Assembly: GCF_014198245.1 (NCBI RefSeq)
Contig: NZ_JACIHE010000001.1
Coordinates: 186,001-250,000, forward strand
DNA: 64,000 nucleotides
Origin: Bradyrhizobium sp. cir1
Lineage (GTDB): Bacteria > Pseudomonadota > Alphaproteobacteria > Rhizobiales > Xanthobacteraceae
Direction of reading: 5' to 3'
The notes beneath the pieces were generated by a model, which ran no database searches, had not been told where the DNA came from, and was given only the letters and a program-made list of their open reading frames with translations. Shown in pieces: positions 8,316 to 18,756 of the stretch. The position numbers and the translations under genes are program-made. Within the stretch, counting starts at the first letter, position 1. Each line of letters starts with the position of its first letter.

Positions 8316-9113
8316 CTACGCCGCCTCCAGATCCAGATCCGCCCACACCGGCACGTGGTCCGACGGCTTCTCCCAGCCGCGCACATAGCTGTCGATCCCG
8401 ACATTGGCGAGCTTGTCGCTGGCCTGTGGCGACAGCAGCAGATGGTCGATGCGCAGGCCCTGGTTCTTCTGCCAGGCGCCGGCCTGGTAATCCCAGAAGG
8501 TGTAGAGGCCCGGCTCGTCGGTCACCGCCCGCAAGGCATCGGTCAGGCCGAGGCCGAGCAGGGACTGGAAGCTCTCCCGCGTCTCGGTCTTGAACAGGGC
8601 ATCCTCGGTCCAGGCGGCCGGATTGGAGACGTCGCGGGCATGCGGGATGACGTTGAAGTCGCCTGCGAGGATCAGCGGCTCCTCGGCCTTGAGGCGCTCC
8701 TTCGAATACTCAAGAAGCCGCGACATCCATTTGAGCTTGTAGGGATATTTGTCGGTCCCGACCGGATTGCCATTGGGCAGATAGAGGCAGGCGATGCGCA
8801 GCACGCCGGACTTGAGCGTCACCACGCCCTCGAGGAAGCGGGCATGGGCGTCCTCGTCGTCGCCGGCGAGCCCCGACTTGGTCTCGTCGAAGCGGAGCTT
8901 CGAGAGCAGGGCGACGCCGTTGAACGTCTTCTGCCCATGGGTGACGACGTTGTAGCCCAGCGCCTCGATCTCCAGCCGCGGGAAGGCCTCGTCGACGCAT
9001 TTGATCTCCTGCAGGCAGACGATGTCCGGCTGGCACTCCTTCAGCCAGGTCAGGAGGAGATCGATCCGCTGCCGGACCGAGTTCACGTTCCAGGTGGCAA
9101 CTCTGATAGGCAT
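8316..9113 (-). CDS. xth: Exodeoxyribonuclease III (AP endonuclease)
   Basis: Cleaves the DNA backbone at abasic sites and degrades duplex DNA 3' to 5' in base-excision repair. The 265 residues start MPIRVATWNVNSVRQRI. Catalytic motifs are visible: LQEIKC (metal-binding Glu), LAGDFNVIPHARDV (Asp-Asn pair), GLRIDHLLLS and SDHVPVWADL (the last His). The start at 9113 is chosen because the family begins at this methionine; an upstream in-frame extension lacks homology. Confidence 0.95.
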   Translation of the reverse strand: MPIRVATWNVNSVRQRIDLLLTWLKECQPDIVCLQEIKCVDEAFPRLEIEALGYNVVTHGQKTFNGVALLSKLRFDETKSGLAGDDEDAHARFLEGVVTLKSGVLRIACLYLPNGNPVGTDKYPYKLKWMSRLLEYSKERLKAEEPLILAGDFNVIPHARDVSNPAAWTEDALFKTETRESFQSLLGLGLTDALRAVTDEPGLYTFWDYQAGAWQKNQGLRIDHLLLSPQASDKLANVGIDSYVRGWEKPSDHVPVWADLDLEAA

Positions 9114-9247
9114 TGGGGGAGGCTCCAGGCAGGGGCCATGGTTAGAACAAAATGCAAACGTGCCCGTCAAGGACGCCGCAAAATCTCCCACAAAATTAAC
9201 CCGGCTTAAGCGGGCCGCAGGCCATTGATACGGAAAAGGTTCCGTGG

Positions 9248-11578
9248 ATGGGATGGCCGGTCAAGACTTCACAACGCATTGAGCCGCGCGACGGCCTCGT
9301 CGGCGCGTTCCTGTATTGGCTCGGCGGCTTCGAGATCGAGGACGGCCTGACTGCCGATCTCAGCGAGCGCGAGCTGCGCCGCATCCGCGCCAAGCAGATC
9401 GACGCCGTGATACGGCTGATCCCGGTGACGATGGCCGTCACCATGCTCAACGTCGCCATCGTGCTGATCCTGTTCTGGGGCCGGGGCTGGAACGACTTCC
9501 TCGCGATCTGGGGCATGACCCTTGCCGTTACCGCCTCACTCGCGGTGCGGGCCTGGCGACGGTCGCATCAAAATCCGCCGCAGGAAGCCTCGCCCCGTGC
9601 CGCGCGGCAGATGCTGCGGCAGGCCTTCTTCCTCGCCGCGATCTGGGCCACGCTGCCGCTCGCCCTGTTCAGCCGCATCGAGCCGACCAGCCAGCTCATC
9701 CTGGCCTGTCTGATGGTCGGCATGATGTCCGGCGGCGCCTTCACGCTCTCGACCTTCCCCCGCGCCGGCCTCGTCTATCTCGCCACCATGACGATAGGCT
9801 GCGCCGGCGCGCTGCTGCTCTGCGGCACCGGGCCGTATCTGGTGACGGCGGTGTTCCTGCTGCTGTTCGCGTTCTTCATGGCGCGCAACATCGTCTCGCA
9901 GGGCAATCTGTTCCTCGGCAATCTCAAGGCCCAGCTCGAGCTCGAGCGGCAGACCGAGATCATCTCGCTGCTGCTGAAGGACTTCCAGGAGAACGCCAGC
10001 GACTGGCTGTGGCAGACCGATGCCGAGGGGCATCTGGTCGACGTGCCCCAACGCTTTGCCGACGTCGCGCAGCTGCCGCTTCCGCTGCTGAAGGGCTCGC
10101 ATTTCGCGGACGTGCTCGACATGCTGTGCCCCGAGGACAAGAGCGCTGCCTACAATGTCGTCGGCCTGATGGAGCACAAAGAGCCGCTGCACGAGATGAA
10201 CCTCAAGGTCGTTGCCGGCGGCGAGGCGCGGCTGTGGTCGCTGACGGCAAAGCCCGCCTATGACCGCGACGGCCAGTTCCTCGGCTATCGCGGCTTCGGC
10301 CGCGACGTCACCGAGCGCTGGCGCGCGGAAAAGGCCGAGGCCGAGAGCCGCGCCAAGTCCGACTTCCTCGCGGTGATGAGCCACGAGATCCGCACGCCCA
10401 TGAATGGTGTGCTTGGGCTCGCCAGCATGCTGCTGGAAACAGAACTCGATCCGGAGCAGCGCGAGGCCGTCACCACGATCCGCGAGTCCGGCGACAATCT
10501 CCAGCGCATCCTCAATGACATTCTCGACCTCTCCAAGCTGGAAGCCGGCCGCTTCCAGTTCGAGGCGATCGACTTCGCGCCGCAGGCGCTGGTCGAGACG
10601 GTTGCGACCGTGGTGCGCGCGAGCGCCAAGAGCAAGGGGCTCACGGTCAAGGTCGAGCTTGATCCGAACCTGCCGCCGACGCTGCGTGGCGACGTCGCAC
10701 GCATCCGTCAGGTGCTGCTCAATCTCGCCTCCAACGCGGTGAAGTTCACCGACGAGGGCGAGGTCACGATATCGGCAACGTGCCAGGCGCGCCGCGATCT
10801 GCTCGCCACCGTCGAGTGGACCGTGACTGACAGCGGCATCGGCATCGCGCCCGAGAAGCTCGGCCTGCTGTTCAGCGATTTCGCCCAGGCCGACGCCTCG
10901 ATCAGCCGCCGCTTCGGCGGTACTGGGCTTGGGCTCGCGATCTCCCGGCGTATCATCGAGCAGATGGGCGGCACGATCGGCGTCACCTCGGCGCCGGGCG
11001 AGGGCTCGACCTTCCGCTTCACGCTGGTGCTGCCCTGGAGCCAGGCGCAGGCCTCCGATGCCACGGCCGGGCGCGACGAGGCCGAGGAGCTGAAAGCCCG
11101 CATCGCCGGCCTCGACCGGCCGCTGAAGGTGCTGGTCGCGGAAGACGATGCCGTCAACCGCATGGTCGTGAGCAAGATGCTGGGGGCCTTCGAGGTCGAG
11201 CTGCGCGTCGTCACCGACGGTGTCGAGGCCGTCGCTGCGGCCTCCGAAGTCGACTACGACGTGGTGCTGATGGACGTGCGCATGCCCGACATGGACGGCC
11301 TTGCCGCGACCCGCGCGATCCGCGCGCAGGGCGGCCGCTTCGAGGCCCTGCCGATTGTCGCGCTCACCGCTAATGCCTTCCCCGAGGACGTCAAGATCTG
11401 CCGCGAAGCGGGAATGTCGGACTTCCTCGCGAAACCGCTGCGCAAGCCCGCGCTGGTCGCAGCCTTGCTGCGCGCGCTGGACGGCCACACGGGGACGGAG
11501 GAAGCGCCGCTGCAGCCGGAGCTGATGCCGGGCGACGTGGAATGGACGGATGAGGAAAGGCAGATGACGGGCGCTTAA
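9248..11578 (+). CDS. Hybrid sensor histidine kinase with PAS domain
   Basis: A 776-residue membrane sensor. It has about six hydrophobic helices between residues 60 and 225, a coiled segment ([16 protein letters not shown]), a PAS-like sensor ([16 protein letters not shown] to [13 protein letters not shown]), and a HisKA dimerisation domain with the phospho-acceptor His379 in [10 protein letters not shown]. The ATPase domain follows, with N box [13 protein letters not shown] and G boxes [11 protein letters not shown] and [13 protein letters not shown]. The C-terminal receiver domain has the phospho-acceptor Asp676 in [11 protein letters not shown] and a Lys in FLAKPL. No cognate regulator is adjacent; the next gene is convergent. 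Output probably goes through a phosphotransfer protein elsewhere. The signal is unknown. Confidence 0.93.
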   Translation: MGWPVKTSQRIEPRDGLVGAFLYWLGGFEIEDGLTADLSERELRRIRAKQIDAVIRLIPVTMAVTMLNVAIVLILFWGRGWNDFLAIWGMTLAVTASLAVRAWRRSHQNPPQEASPRAARQMLRQAFFLAAIWATLPLALFSRIEPTSQLILACLMVGMMSGGAFTLSTFPRAGLVYLATMTIGCAGALLLCGTGPYLVTAVFLLLFAFFMARNIVSQGNLFLGNLKAQLELERQTEIISLLLKDFQENASDWLWQTDAEGHLVDVPQRFADVAQLPLPLLKGSHFADVLDMLCPEDKSAAYNVVGLMEHKEPLHEMNLKVVAGGEARLWSLTAKPAYDRDGQFLGYRGFGRDVTERWRAEKAEAESRAKSDFLAVMSHEIRTPMNGVLGLASMLLETELDPEQREAVTTIRESGDNLQRILNDILDLSKLEAGRFQFEAIDFAPQALVETVATVVRASAKSKGLTVKVELDPNLPPTLRGDVARIRQVLLNLASNAVKFTDEGEVTISATCQARRDLLATVEWTVTDSGIGIAPEKLGLLFSDFAQADASISRRFGGTGLGLAISRRIIEQMGGTIGVTSAPGEGSTFRFTLVLPWSQAQASDATAGRDEAEELKARIAGLDRPLKVLVAEDDAVNRMVVSKMLGAFEVELRVVTDGVEAVAAASEVDYDVVLMDVRMPDMDGLAATRAIRAQGGRFEALPIVALTANAFPEDVKICREAGMSDFLAKPLRKPALVAALLRALDGHTGTEEAPLQPELMPGDVEWTDEERQMTGA

Positions 11579-12476
11579 AGCTTTCTATAGACGCGCCCGG
11601 CGACCGCCTTCAGGCGCTCGACCGAGCCGGACTCCGGATGCGGCTTGACCGGCGCGAACAGGATCGAGGCCTGCCTGCGGTTCTTCCAGACATAGATGTT
11701 GGTGGCGTTGCCGTTGCCCTTGGTGCAGGAATGCTCGCCGAACGCTTCACTGCCGAGTTCGGGGATCGTCACGTGCTGGCACGGGCCGGTGCGTTTCATC
11801 ATGCTGACGACCGTGGCGCGCGAGATGTCGATCACCGCGACGGTCATGGTGTTGGCCTCGCGATCGAACATCATGCAGCTGCCCGCGCCGGTCCGCTGCA
11901 CAGTCAGCGTGCTCTTGTCGAGAAAGCCGTCGGCATCGGCGGCCGTGAGCCACTCGCAATCGCGGAACCGCTCGCTGCTCTTGCTTACGTTGGCGATGGC
12001 GACGCGCGCGGCTTCGGTGATCGGTCCGAGCAGCGCATCGTCGGCACGCCGGCCGATCGGATAGACGCTGATCTGCAGAATGTAGTCGCCGGACAGGGCG
12101 ACGACCGAGGCCTCCTGGCGCTCTGCGCCGGCAGCCCTCGTTCCGCCCTGGCCTTCGTCGCCGATCCCTGCGACTGCGTTGAGCGGCATGCGCTCGCCAA
12201 GCGTCTTGACGAAGGTCGCGTACAATTCCCTGGCGCGGCCCTTGTCGGGATTGCGGAACACGGTCAGCATCATCGTGTCGCCGCGCCCGCCCTGGTAGAT
12301 GCAGCCGCGGCCGTCCTGATTTGAAATCAGCGACCATTTGAGCGCGGCATCGCGCCGCCGAGTTCCTGGGCGCTGATGAACGGGCAGGTTTCGGCCGCGC
12401 GCGCGGGAGGCACCGGGACGGCTGCGATGGCAAGGAACAGGACGAGGCAACAGAACAAACGATCGATCATGCGCAT
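11575..12476 (-). pseudogene. Secreted protein gene broken by a one-base frameshift
   Basis: Two reading frames join into one apparent gene. The first (from ATG at 12476 or 12470) encodes a signal peptide (MIDRLFCCLVLFLAIAAV, cleavage near ARA-AETCP) and ISAQELGGAMP, then meets a stop at 12327. The second frame continues as ALKWSLISNQDGRGCIYQGG and on to a basic C-terminus at 11575. Removing the break near 12345 by adding one base would give about 300 continuous residues. The periplasmic product contains paired cysteines and has no family that I recognise. Its stop codon overlaps the stop of the convergent histidine kinase gene (shared TTAA). It is either a true pseudogene or a sequencing error. 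Confidence 0.75.
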
Positions 12477-12664
12477 TGGATGATTGACTGCCGCTATTGG
12501 CGCACCATGGCCGATGAAGATGGGCACTTTTGCTTCGCCGTGGCGCTATGATGCCGCAATTTGGCATGCTCTCCAATGGCAAGGCGATGGGCATGCTCGA
12601 TCTTGTCGTCGCAGAAGACGTCTCGTGATATTGTACGTTTGACAAGGGTTGGGGGATTGGCGCG

Positions 12665-13342
12665 ATGAGTGGGAGGCTGTCAGCGGAGAATGGGGGGATC
12701 TCAGCGGAAGCTATTGATAGAAGGCTCAGGTCAGAAGGCAGACTTCGAGTCGAAGGCGTACCTTTCCTCGCTACATTGCCCGTTATTGAGAGCACGGCTG
12801 AGGCGCTGAAACGGTCAAAAGAAGAAGTCGCGCTGCGTACTCTTTGCCTCCTTTTCGTTGCTGCAAAGGGCGAAGGACTTGAGGAGGAATTAGCTGAACG
12901 ACTTCTGGAATCATACGAACTCCGACCACATCTGACTCCCGAGGAGCTCGCCTTCGTGCTCGACAATTCCCCCTCGCAGCACGACCGGATTCAATTCACC
13001 TGGAAGCACGAAGCCGCTTGGACTCTGCTTTGGGCATTGGGCTTCGTAGCCCAACTAGGCAAGCCAGCTCAGATTTGCGACGTAGAATTCGCCGCAAGGA
13101 CAATGGCTGAACGGACAACCTCCGAGTTCATCGAAGATTCCGTACTTCGTCCGATCGGCGACATTCTTGATCAGGCCGATCTGATCTACAGGTATCACTG
13201 GGCTGTTCGAAACGCTGCCATGAAAGGACAGCAGGTACCGGCAGGTCTCGATCCTGGCGTAACGGAAGAAAGACACCACGCTTTGAACTGGCTGATCGGA
13301 TACCAGGAGCAAACGTGGGATCACGTTACGACTGACACCTAG
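12665..13342 (+). CDS. DUF4272-type protein
   Basis: A 225-residue cytoplasmic protein. The features that suggest DUF4272 are VALRTLCLLFVAAKGEG in the first third, SQHDRIQFTWKHEAAWTLLWALGF in the middle and the following CDVEFAART. The C-terminal part, LIYRYHWAVRNAAMKG to RHHALNWLIGY, completes the fold. The family has no established biochemical function and often sits among accessory genes. The gene is visibly more AT-rich and has less biased codon use than its neighbours, consistent with horizontal gain. The ATG at 12665 follows a GGGGGATT ribosome-binding run. Confidence 0.75.
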   Translation: MSGRLSAENGGISAEAIDRRLRSEGRLRVEGVPFLATLPVIESTAEALKRSKEEVALRTLCLLFVAAKGEGLEEELAERLLESYELRPHLTPEELAFVLDNSPSQHDRIQFTWKHEAAWTLLWALGFVAQLGKPAQICDVEFAARTMAERTTSEFIEDSVLRPIGDILDQADLIYRYHWAVRNAAMKGQQVPAGLDPGVTEERHHALNWLIGYQEQTWDHVTTDT

Positions 13343-13429
13343 CAATACATTGGATCTGCGGGGCGGCTCGCTAAGCCGCCGCGCGCGTGTCTGGCCGGGC
13401 TCCCAGACTTGGGGATCTCGCGATGATTA

Positions 13430-13527
13430 CATATCACCCCTGTTTTTCCGGGCGCGTCAAGTGATTTTCGCAAAAGCCGAAGTGCGCCCGGCTACTGTGC
13501 ATGGGGTTGTTTTCAGATTTTGAGTCG
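13430..13527. repeat. Dispersed intergenic repeat with hairpin
   Basis: The segment holds a long hairpin with arms CCGGGCGC (about 13449) and GCGCCCGG (to about 13491), followed by CTACTGTGCATGGGGTTG. I recall this combination as recurrent near gene ends in Bradyrhizobium. It lies immediately downstream of erpA (minus strand) and may form its 3' end, although no U-tract follows the stem on that strand. Confidence 0.55.
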
Positions 13528-13529
13528 GA

Positions 13530-13859
13530 TCAGATCGAGAAGCTGGTCCCGCAGCCGCAGGACGCGGTCGCGTTGGGGTTGTTGACGCGGAACGAGGCGC
13601 CGATCAGGTCGTCGACGAAATCGACCTGCGAGCCCGCCAGGAACGGCTGCGAGGCGGAATCGACCAGCACCACCGCATTGTCCTGCTCGATCACGAGGTC
13701 GTCGTCGGTGCGGGCACGGTCGATATCGAACTTGTACTGGAAGCCGGAGCAGCCGCCGCCCTCGACCGAGATGCGCAGCATCGCGCCAGAGCCTTCGCCC
13801 TTGAGGATCTCCCCAATCCGGCGTGCGGCCCGGTCACTGATGGTCACGGCAGTGCTCAT
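13530..13859 (-). CDS. erpA: Iron-sulphur cluster insertion protein (A-type carrier)
   Basis: A 109-residue HesB/IscA-family protein that carries and delivers Fe-S clusters to apoproteins in the cytoplasm. The three conserved cysteines are present: Cys in EGGGCSGFQY and the CGCG pair near the C-terminus (ASCGCGTSF). The N-terminus MSTAVTISDRAARRI and the DLIGASFRVNNPNA segment match ErpA/IscA. A GGAGA motif precedes the ATG. It is divergent from dgt, a pairing that I recall from other Rhizobiales. A different A-type carrier name (iscA or sufA) cannot be fully excluded. Confidence 0.9.
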   Translation of the reverse strand: MSTAVTISDRAARRIGEILKGEGSGAMLRISVEGGGCSGFQYKFDIDRARTDDDLVIEQDNAVVLVDSASQPFLAGSQVDFVDDLIGASFRVNNPNATASCGCGTSFSI

Positions 13860-13983
13860 TGCTGGTCTCCGATTAGTCCCGCGGTCATACCAAGTTCACT
13901 TGCCCAATTCATTTGGTATCCCGCGCCTGACATAGTTAAGTGCCACCAGACGCAGAATCAAATGGATAGGGACTAAATTCGCC

Positions 13984-15192
13984 GTGTCCGTCGGAATGGC
14001 AGCCCCCCGCGCGCCCTATGCCTGCGACCCCGATCGCAGCCGCGGCCGGCTGGTCGCCGAGCCCCCGAGCCGGACCCGCAGCCCGTTTCGGCGGGATTGC
14101 GACCGGGTGATCCATTCCACCGCGTTCCGCCGCCTCAAGTACAAGACCCAGGTGTTCGTGTTCCACGAGGGCGACCACTACCGCACCCGGCTGACCCATT
14201 CGCTGGAGGTGGCGCAGATCGCCCGCGCGCTGGCCCGTCAGCTCGGGCTGGACGAGGACCTCACGGAAACGCTGGCGCTCGCCCACGACCTCGGCCATCC
14301 ACCGTTCGGCCACGCCGGCGAGCGGGCCTTGGACGCCTGCCTGAAGGAGTTCGGCGGCTTCGATCACAATGCCCAGACCTTGCGCGTCGTTGCGGCGCTG
14401 GAACACCGCTACCCTGAATTCGACGGGCTCAACCTGACCTGGGAGTCGCTGGAGGGCATCGTCAAGCACAACGGCCCGCTGACCGATCGCAGCGGCGTGC
14501 CGGTCGGCCGCTATCGCGAGCACGGCATCCCCGTCGGCATCGCCGACTACATCAAGACCTATGACCTCGAATTGTGGAGCTTCGCCTCGCTCGAAGCCCA
14601 GGTCGCCGCGATCGCCGACGACATCGCCTATGACGCGCACGACATCGACGACGGCCTGCGCGCCGGGCTGTTCCATCTCGACGATCTCAAGGTCATGCCG
14701 CTGACCGCGGAGATCATCGACGGTATCGCAGCCCACTATCCCGATCTCGAGGACGTCCGGCGCGGTGCCGAGCTGGTACGCGAGCTGATCTCGCACCTGA
14801 TCGGCGCGGTGTTTGCGGAGGCGCAGAAGAACCTCGCCGCGGTGAAACCGCAATCGGCCCAGGACGTGCGCCAGCAGAACCGGGCGATGATCGCATTCCC
14901 CGTCGAGGTCGCCGAGGAGGAAGCCGCCATCAAGAGCTTCCTGTACCAGCACATGTACCGCCACAAGCGGGTGATGCGGGTGATGGGGGAGGCCGAGCAG
15001 ATCCTGTTCGACCTGTTCGCGAAATACCTGAAATCGCCCGCCGAGCTGCCGCCGGAATGGCTGCTCGGGGCGGAGGCCGACGACGAGGGCGACCGGGCCC
15101 GCCGGATCGGCAATTTCATTGCCGGAATGACCGACCGTTTCGCCCTGACCGAGCACCAGCGGCTTTTTGACTCGACCCCGGATTTGCGTTAG
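13984..15192 (+). CDS. dgt: Deoxyguanosinetriphosphate triphosphohydrolase-like protein
   Basis: An HD-domain enzyme predicted to cleave dNTPs to nucleoside and triphosphate, tuning dNTP pools. It has 402 residues. The metal-binding pattern is visible: [28 protein letters not shown] (His), [15 protein letters not shown] (the His-Asp pair) and the later [15 protein letters not shown] (Asp). I use the GTG at 13984 ([12 protein letters not shown]), as in Bradyrhizobium homologues; ATG 13996 is the alternative. argS starts only 10 bases downstream, so they are probably cotranscribed. Confidence 0.93.
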   Translation: MSVGMAAPRAPYACDPDRSRGRLVAEPPSRTRSPFRRDCDRVIHSTAFRRLKYKTQVFVFHEGDHYRTRLTHSLEVAQIARALARQLGLDEDLTETLALAHDLGHPPFGHAGERALDACLKEFGGFDHNAQTLRVVAALEHRYPEFDGLNLTWESLEGIVKHNGPLTDRSGVPVGRYREHGIPVGIADYIKTYDLELWSFASLEAQVAAIADDIAYDAHDIDDGLRAGLFHLDDLKVMPLTAEIIDGIAAHYPDLEDVRRGAELVRELISHLIGAVFAEAQKNLAAVKPQSAQDVRQQNRAMIAFPVEVAEEEAAIKSFLYQHMYRHKRVMRVMGEAEQILFDLFAKYLKSPAELPPEWLLGAEADDEGDRARRIGNFIAGMTDRFALTEHQRLFDSTPDLR

Positions 15193-15201
15193 GCGGCGGC
15201 C

Positions 15202-16992
15202 ATGCCCCAGACATCCTCATCCCTGCATCTGTTCGCTGACGTGCTCGCACGCGTGCACGCCGCCTGCCGCGCACTCGCGACGGACGCCAGCTGGCCTGAG
15301 GGCATCGATTTCTCCCGCGTGGTGGTCGAGCCGCCGCGCGATGCTTCCCATGGCGATATGGCGACCAACGCCGCGATGGTGCTTGCGAAAGAGGCAAAGG
15401 CAAAGCCGCGTGATCTCGCCGAAAAGATCGCCGAGCGGCTGCGCACTGACGCGCTGATCGCCAAGGTCGATGTCGCCGGTCCGGGCTTCATCAATCTGAC
15501 GCTGAAGCCGGCGGCCTGGGCCGAGGCGCTGCGCACGGTGCTGCGCGATGGCCCCGATTACGGCCGCGTCCACGGCGGCTCCAAGGTCAATGTCGAATAC
15601 GTCTCGGCCAACCCGACCGGACCGATGCATGTCGGCCATTGCCGCGGCGCCGTGTTCGGCGATGCGCTGGCGAGCCTGCTCCAGTTCGGCGGCCATGACG
15701 TCACGCGCGAATATTACATCAACGACGCCGGTGCGCAGGTTGACGTGCTCGCACGCTCCGCCTTCCTGCGGTATCGCGAGGCGCTCGGCGAGGACATTGG
15801 CGCCATTCCGGAAGGCCTCTATCCCGGCGACTATCTGAAGCCGGTCGGGCAGGCGCTCGCGACGGAATACGGCGACAAGCTGATCGCCATGAGCGAGGCC
15901 GAATGGCTGCCGACGGTGCGCGCCAAGGCGATCGCGATGATGATGGACGAGATCAAGGACGATCTCGCCGCCCTCAACATCCGCCACGATGTGTTCTTCT
16001 CGGAGCGCTCGCTGATCGAGACCGGCAACAACAAGGTCGCCGAGACCATCGATTTCCTGAAGGCCAAGGGCGATATCTATGAAGGCCGCCTGCCGCCGCC
16101 GAAGGGCGCGCCGGTGGAGGATTGGGAAGACCGCGAGCAGCTGCTGTTCAAGGCGACCGCCTACGGCGACGACGTCGATCGGCCGCTGATCAAGTCGGAC
16201 AATTCCTACACCTACTTCGCTTCCGACATCGCCTACCACAAGAACAAGTTCGACCGTGGTTTTGCGGAGATGATCGACGTCTGGGGCGCCGATCATGGCG
16301 GCTACATCAAGCGCATGCAGGCGGCGGTGAAGGCGACGACCTCGGGCAAGGGCTCCCTCGACGTCAAGATCGTCCAGCTCGTGAAGCTGCTGCGCAACGG
16401 CGAGCCGGTGAAAATGTCGAAGCGGAGCGGGGACTTCGTCACCTTGCGTGAGGTGGTGGATGAGGTCGGCCAGGACGCCGTCCGCTTCATGATGCTTTAC
16501 CGGAAGAACGACGCGGTGCTCGACTTCGACCTCGCCAAGGTCATGGAACAGTCGCGCGACAACCCCGTGTTCTACGTTCAGTACGGCCATGCCCGGGGCC
16601 ACTCGATCTTCCGCAACGCCCGGGCAGAGGTATTCCCGGAACTCCCGGAGGACGCCGCCAAGCGCATCGCCTGGCTCGCTGAGTCGGCGGTGGAACAGCT
16701 GTCCGACCCCGTCGAGCTCGATCTTCTTAAGCGCCTCGCAATTTATCCGCGCATGCTGGAAGCCGCCGCTGCGGCCCATGAGCCGCACCGAATTGCCTTT
16801 TATCTCTATGATTTAGCCAGCGAATTTCACGCGCTTTGGACGAAGGGGCGCGATTTGCCCTATTTACGCTTCATTATCAATAATGATGCAGATCTTACAA
16901 AGGCGCGACTGGCCATGGTCCAGGGCGTCGTCTCTGTCCTGGCATCGGGCCTCGCCATCCTCGGCGTCCATGCTCCGGACGAGATGCGGTAG
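15202..16992 (+). CDS. argS: Arginyl-tRNA synthetase
   Basis: Charges tRNA-Arg with arginine in the cytoplasm. It is 596 residues, of class I architecture. The N-terminal Add-1 domain is followed by the HIGH-type motif within [19 protein letters not shown], the [10 protein letters not shown] segment and the KMSKRSG motif. The C-terminal DALR anticodon-binding domain begins near [13 protein letters not shown] and runs to [13 protein letters not shown]. It follows dgt closely and precedes a SPOR-domain gene, a conserved order in alphaproteobacteria. Confidence 0.97.
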   Translation: MPQTSSSLHLFADVLARVHAACRALATDASWPEGIDFSRVVVEPPRDASHGDMATNAAMVLAKEAKAKPRDLAEKIAERLRTDALIAKVDVAGPGFINLTLKPAAWAEALRTVLRDGPDYGRVHGGSKVNVEYVSANPTGPMHVGHCRGAVFGDALASLLQFGGHDVTREYYINDAGAQVDVLARSAFLRYREALGEDIGAIPEGLYPGDYLKPVGQALATEYGDKLIAMSEAEWLPTVRAKAIAMMMDEIKDDLAALNIRHDVFFSERSLIETGNNKVAETIDFLKAKGDIYEGRLPPPKGAPVEDWEDREQLLFKATAYGDDVDRPLIKSDNSYTYFASDIAYHKNKFDRGFAEMIDVWGADHGGYIKRMQAAVKATTSGKGSLDVKIVQLVKLLRNGEPVKMSKRSGDFVTLREVVDEVGQDAVRFMMLYRKNDAVLDFDLAKVMEQSRDNPVFYVQYGHARGHSIFRNARAEVFPELPEDAAKRIAWLAESAVEQLSDPVELDLLKRLAIYPRMLEAAAAAHEPHRIAFYLYDLASEFHALWTKGRDLPYLRFIINNDADLTKARLAMVQGVVSVLASGLAILGVHAPDEMR

Positions 16993-17132
16993 TTTGGGGC
17001 GAACTACTTAAGGGGAATTCGGGGGTAACCGGCAGAAGCCGGATCGCTTAGACTTGGTTGAAAGCCTTGTGGGTCGAAAGCCGTGCCTTGGTCGAGGGGC
17101 GCGCGGCTTTCCCGAAGGGACGCATCATCACG

Positions 17133-18704
17133 ATGGCCGAACGATATCAGGACAGACAGTTTCCCTCCGATGACTATCGTCGCGGTGGCGATCAGCATGG
17201 GAAGGCGGAAAACGATCCCTTGGCCGAGCTCGCCCGCCTGATCGGGCAGACCGATCCATTCGCAGCGCAGGGGCGGCCCGCCGCGCCCCCGCCGGCAGCA
17301 CCCGCCCAGAGCTATCAGGACGAGGCCTACCGTCAGGACGATTATCAGCAGGACTATGCCGACCCGGCCCCGCGGTCTCCGCCCGGGCCGCCGTCATGGA
17401 TGCGCCGTGCCAACGTGCAGCCGCAGCCGGCTCCCGCTCCGGAGCCCGACTATCCCGTTTCTGTAAGCCCGGTTCATCCGTTGCACCGCTATTCCGCCCA
17501 ACCGGCGGCGCCCGAACCTGATTTTCATCAGCCGCAGGCCTATCAGGATCACGCTTACCCGGATCACGCTTACCAGGATCAGGCTTATCAGGCTCAAGCT
17601 TACCAGCAGGACCAGGCCTATCAGGAGCCGCACCAGCAGCCTCAGGAGCCGCACCAGCAGCCGGATCCGTCGCGCTACGACGATGCGCTGTACGGACGGC
17701 TGGAGTCGGGCGAGCAGGACTATCAGCGCGATCCAGCCTATCCGGACGACCCGTACGCGTTCCAGAGCGACTATCCCGAGGCCGATCTCGACGAGCCGAA
17801 GAAGCAGCGCGGCGGCATGATGACGGTCGCGGCGATCCTTGCGCTTGCAGTGGTCGGCACCGGCGCGGCCTTCGCCTACAAGACCTATATGGGCTCGCCC
17901 CGCAGCGGCGAGCCGCCGATCATCAAGGCCGACAACACGCCGACCAAGGTCGTGCCGGCGCCGACGGATTCCTCAGCCAAGGTGCCGGATCGCATGGTCA
18001 CTGGTGACGGCACCGAGAAGATCGTGCCGCGCGAGGAAGCGCCGGTCGACGTCAACGCCAGGGCAGGTGGTCCTCGCGTGGTGTTTCCGCCACTGAACCA
18101 GAATGCAAATCCGCCATCGGTGGCGAGTGTGTCGCCGTCTACGGTGCCGCCGCCGAGCGCGGGGCCAACCCCGAGCAACGGCACGCTGCCGAACAATTCG
18201 CCGCGCTCGATCAGGACCGTGGCCGTGAAGGGTGATCAGACCGACAGCGCCACGCCGCAATCGGCCGCTGCCAAGCCGGCAGCAGCCGCGCCGAAGCCTG
18301 TTGCCGCGCCGCCCGCGCCGCGCAATCCGCCGAGTTCGGCCAATGCCAGCGCCAACCAGCCGCTCTCGCTCGCGCCGCAATCGACGCCCGCCGCCGAGCC
18401 GCCGCAGCGGATGGCTGCGACCAACCCGACGCAAATTGCGCCAAGCGCTGCTCCCGAGAGCCAGGGCGTCATGGTGTCGGTTTCGTCCCAGGACACCGAA
18501 GCGGCGGCCAGGGAGTCGTACCGCGTGACGCAGGGCAAGTATCCGTCGGTTCTTGGCTCCCGCTCGGCCGTGATCAGGCGGACCGAATTGTCCGATGGCA
18601 AGGTCAAGTACCGTGCGTTGGTCGGTCCCTACCGGACGCGCCAGGAGGCCTCGCAGTTCTGCAAGGAGCTGATGGCCGCCGGCGGGCAGTGCTTTATCCC
18701 GTAG
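17133..18704 (+). CDS. SPOR-domain membrane protein
   Basis: A 523-residue single-pass inner-membrane protein expected to bind denuded peptidoglycan at the septum. The N-terminal 220 residues are cytoplasmic and extremely Gln-, Pro- and Tyr-rich, including a tandem repeat. A membrane helix follows (MMTVAAILALAVVGTGAAFA), then a long Pro/Ala-rich periplasmic linker and a C-terminal SPOR domain of about 75 residues (MVSVSSQDTEAAARESY to GGQCFIP). The ATG at 17133 has a GAAGGGA ribosome site; the in-frame TTG at 17058 is less likely. Its place between argS and nagZ is typical of Rhizobiales. Confidence 0.88.
   Translation: MAERYQDRQFPSDDYRRGGDQHGKAENDPLAELARLIGQTDPFAAQGRPAAPPPAAPAQSYQDEAYRQDDYQQDYADPAPRSPPGPPSWMRRANVQPQPAPAPEPDYPVSVSPVHPLHRYSAQPAAPEPDFHQPQAYQDHAYPDHAYQDQAYQAQAYQQDQAYQEPHQQPQEPHQQPDPSRYDDALYGRLESGEQDYQRDPAYPDDPYAFQSDYPEADLDEPKKQRGGMMTVAAILALAVVGTGAAFAYKTYMGSPRSGEPPIIKADNTPTKVVPAPTDSSAKVPDRMVTGDGTEKIVPREEAPVDVNARAGGPRVVFPPLNQNANPPSVASVSPSTVPPPSAGPTPSNGTLPNNSPRSIRTVAVKGDQTDSATPQSAAAKPAAAAPKPVAAPPAPRNPPSSANASANQPLSLAPQSTPAAEPPQRMAATNPTQIAPSAAPESQGVMVSVSSQDTEAAARESYRVTQGKYPSVLGSRSAVIRRTELSDGKVKYRALVGPYRTRQEASQFCKELMAAGGQCFIP
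17538..17670 (+). repeat. Tandem repeats inside the SPOR-protein gene
   Basis: Five-codon units encoding Tyr-Gln/Pro-Asp-His/Gln-Ala and close variants are repeated about five times from 17538. Then a 21-base unit starting CAGGAGCCGCACCAGCAGC occurs twice, at 17622 and 17643. All units keep the frame, so changes in copy number would lengthen or shorten the cytoplasmic Gln-rich segment without breaking the protein. Confidence 0.85.
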
Positions 18705-18756
18705 TATTATCGGCCGTTTCCTTGACCCTCTGACGGGGCAGGGTTAATCGGCCGTT

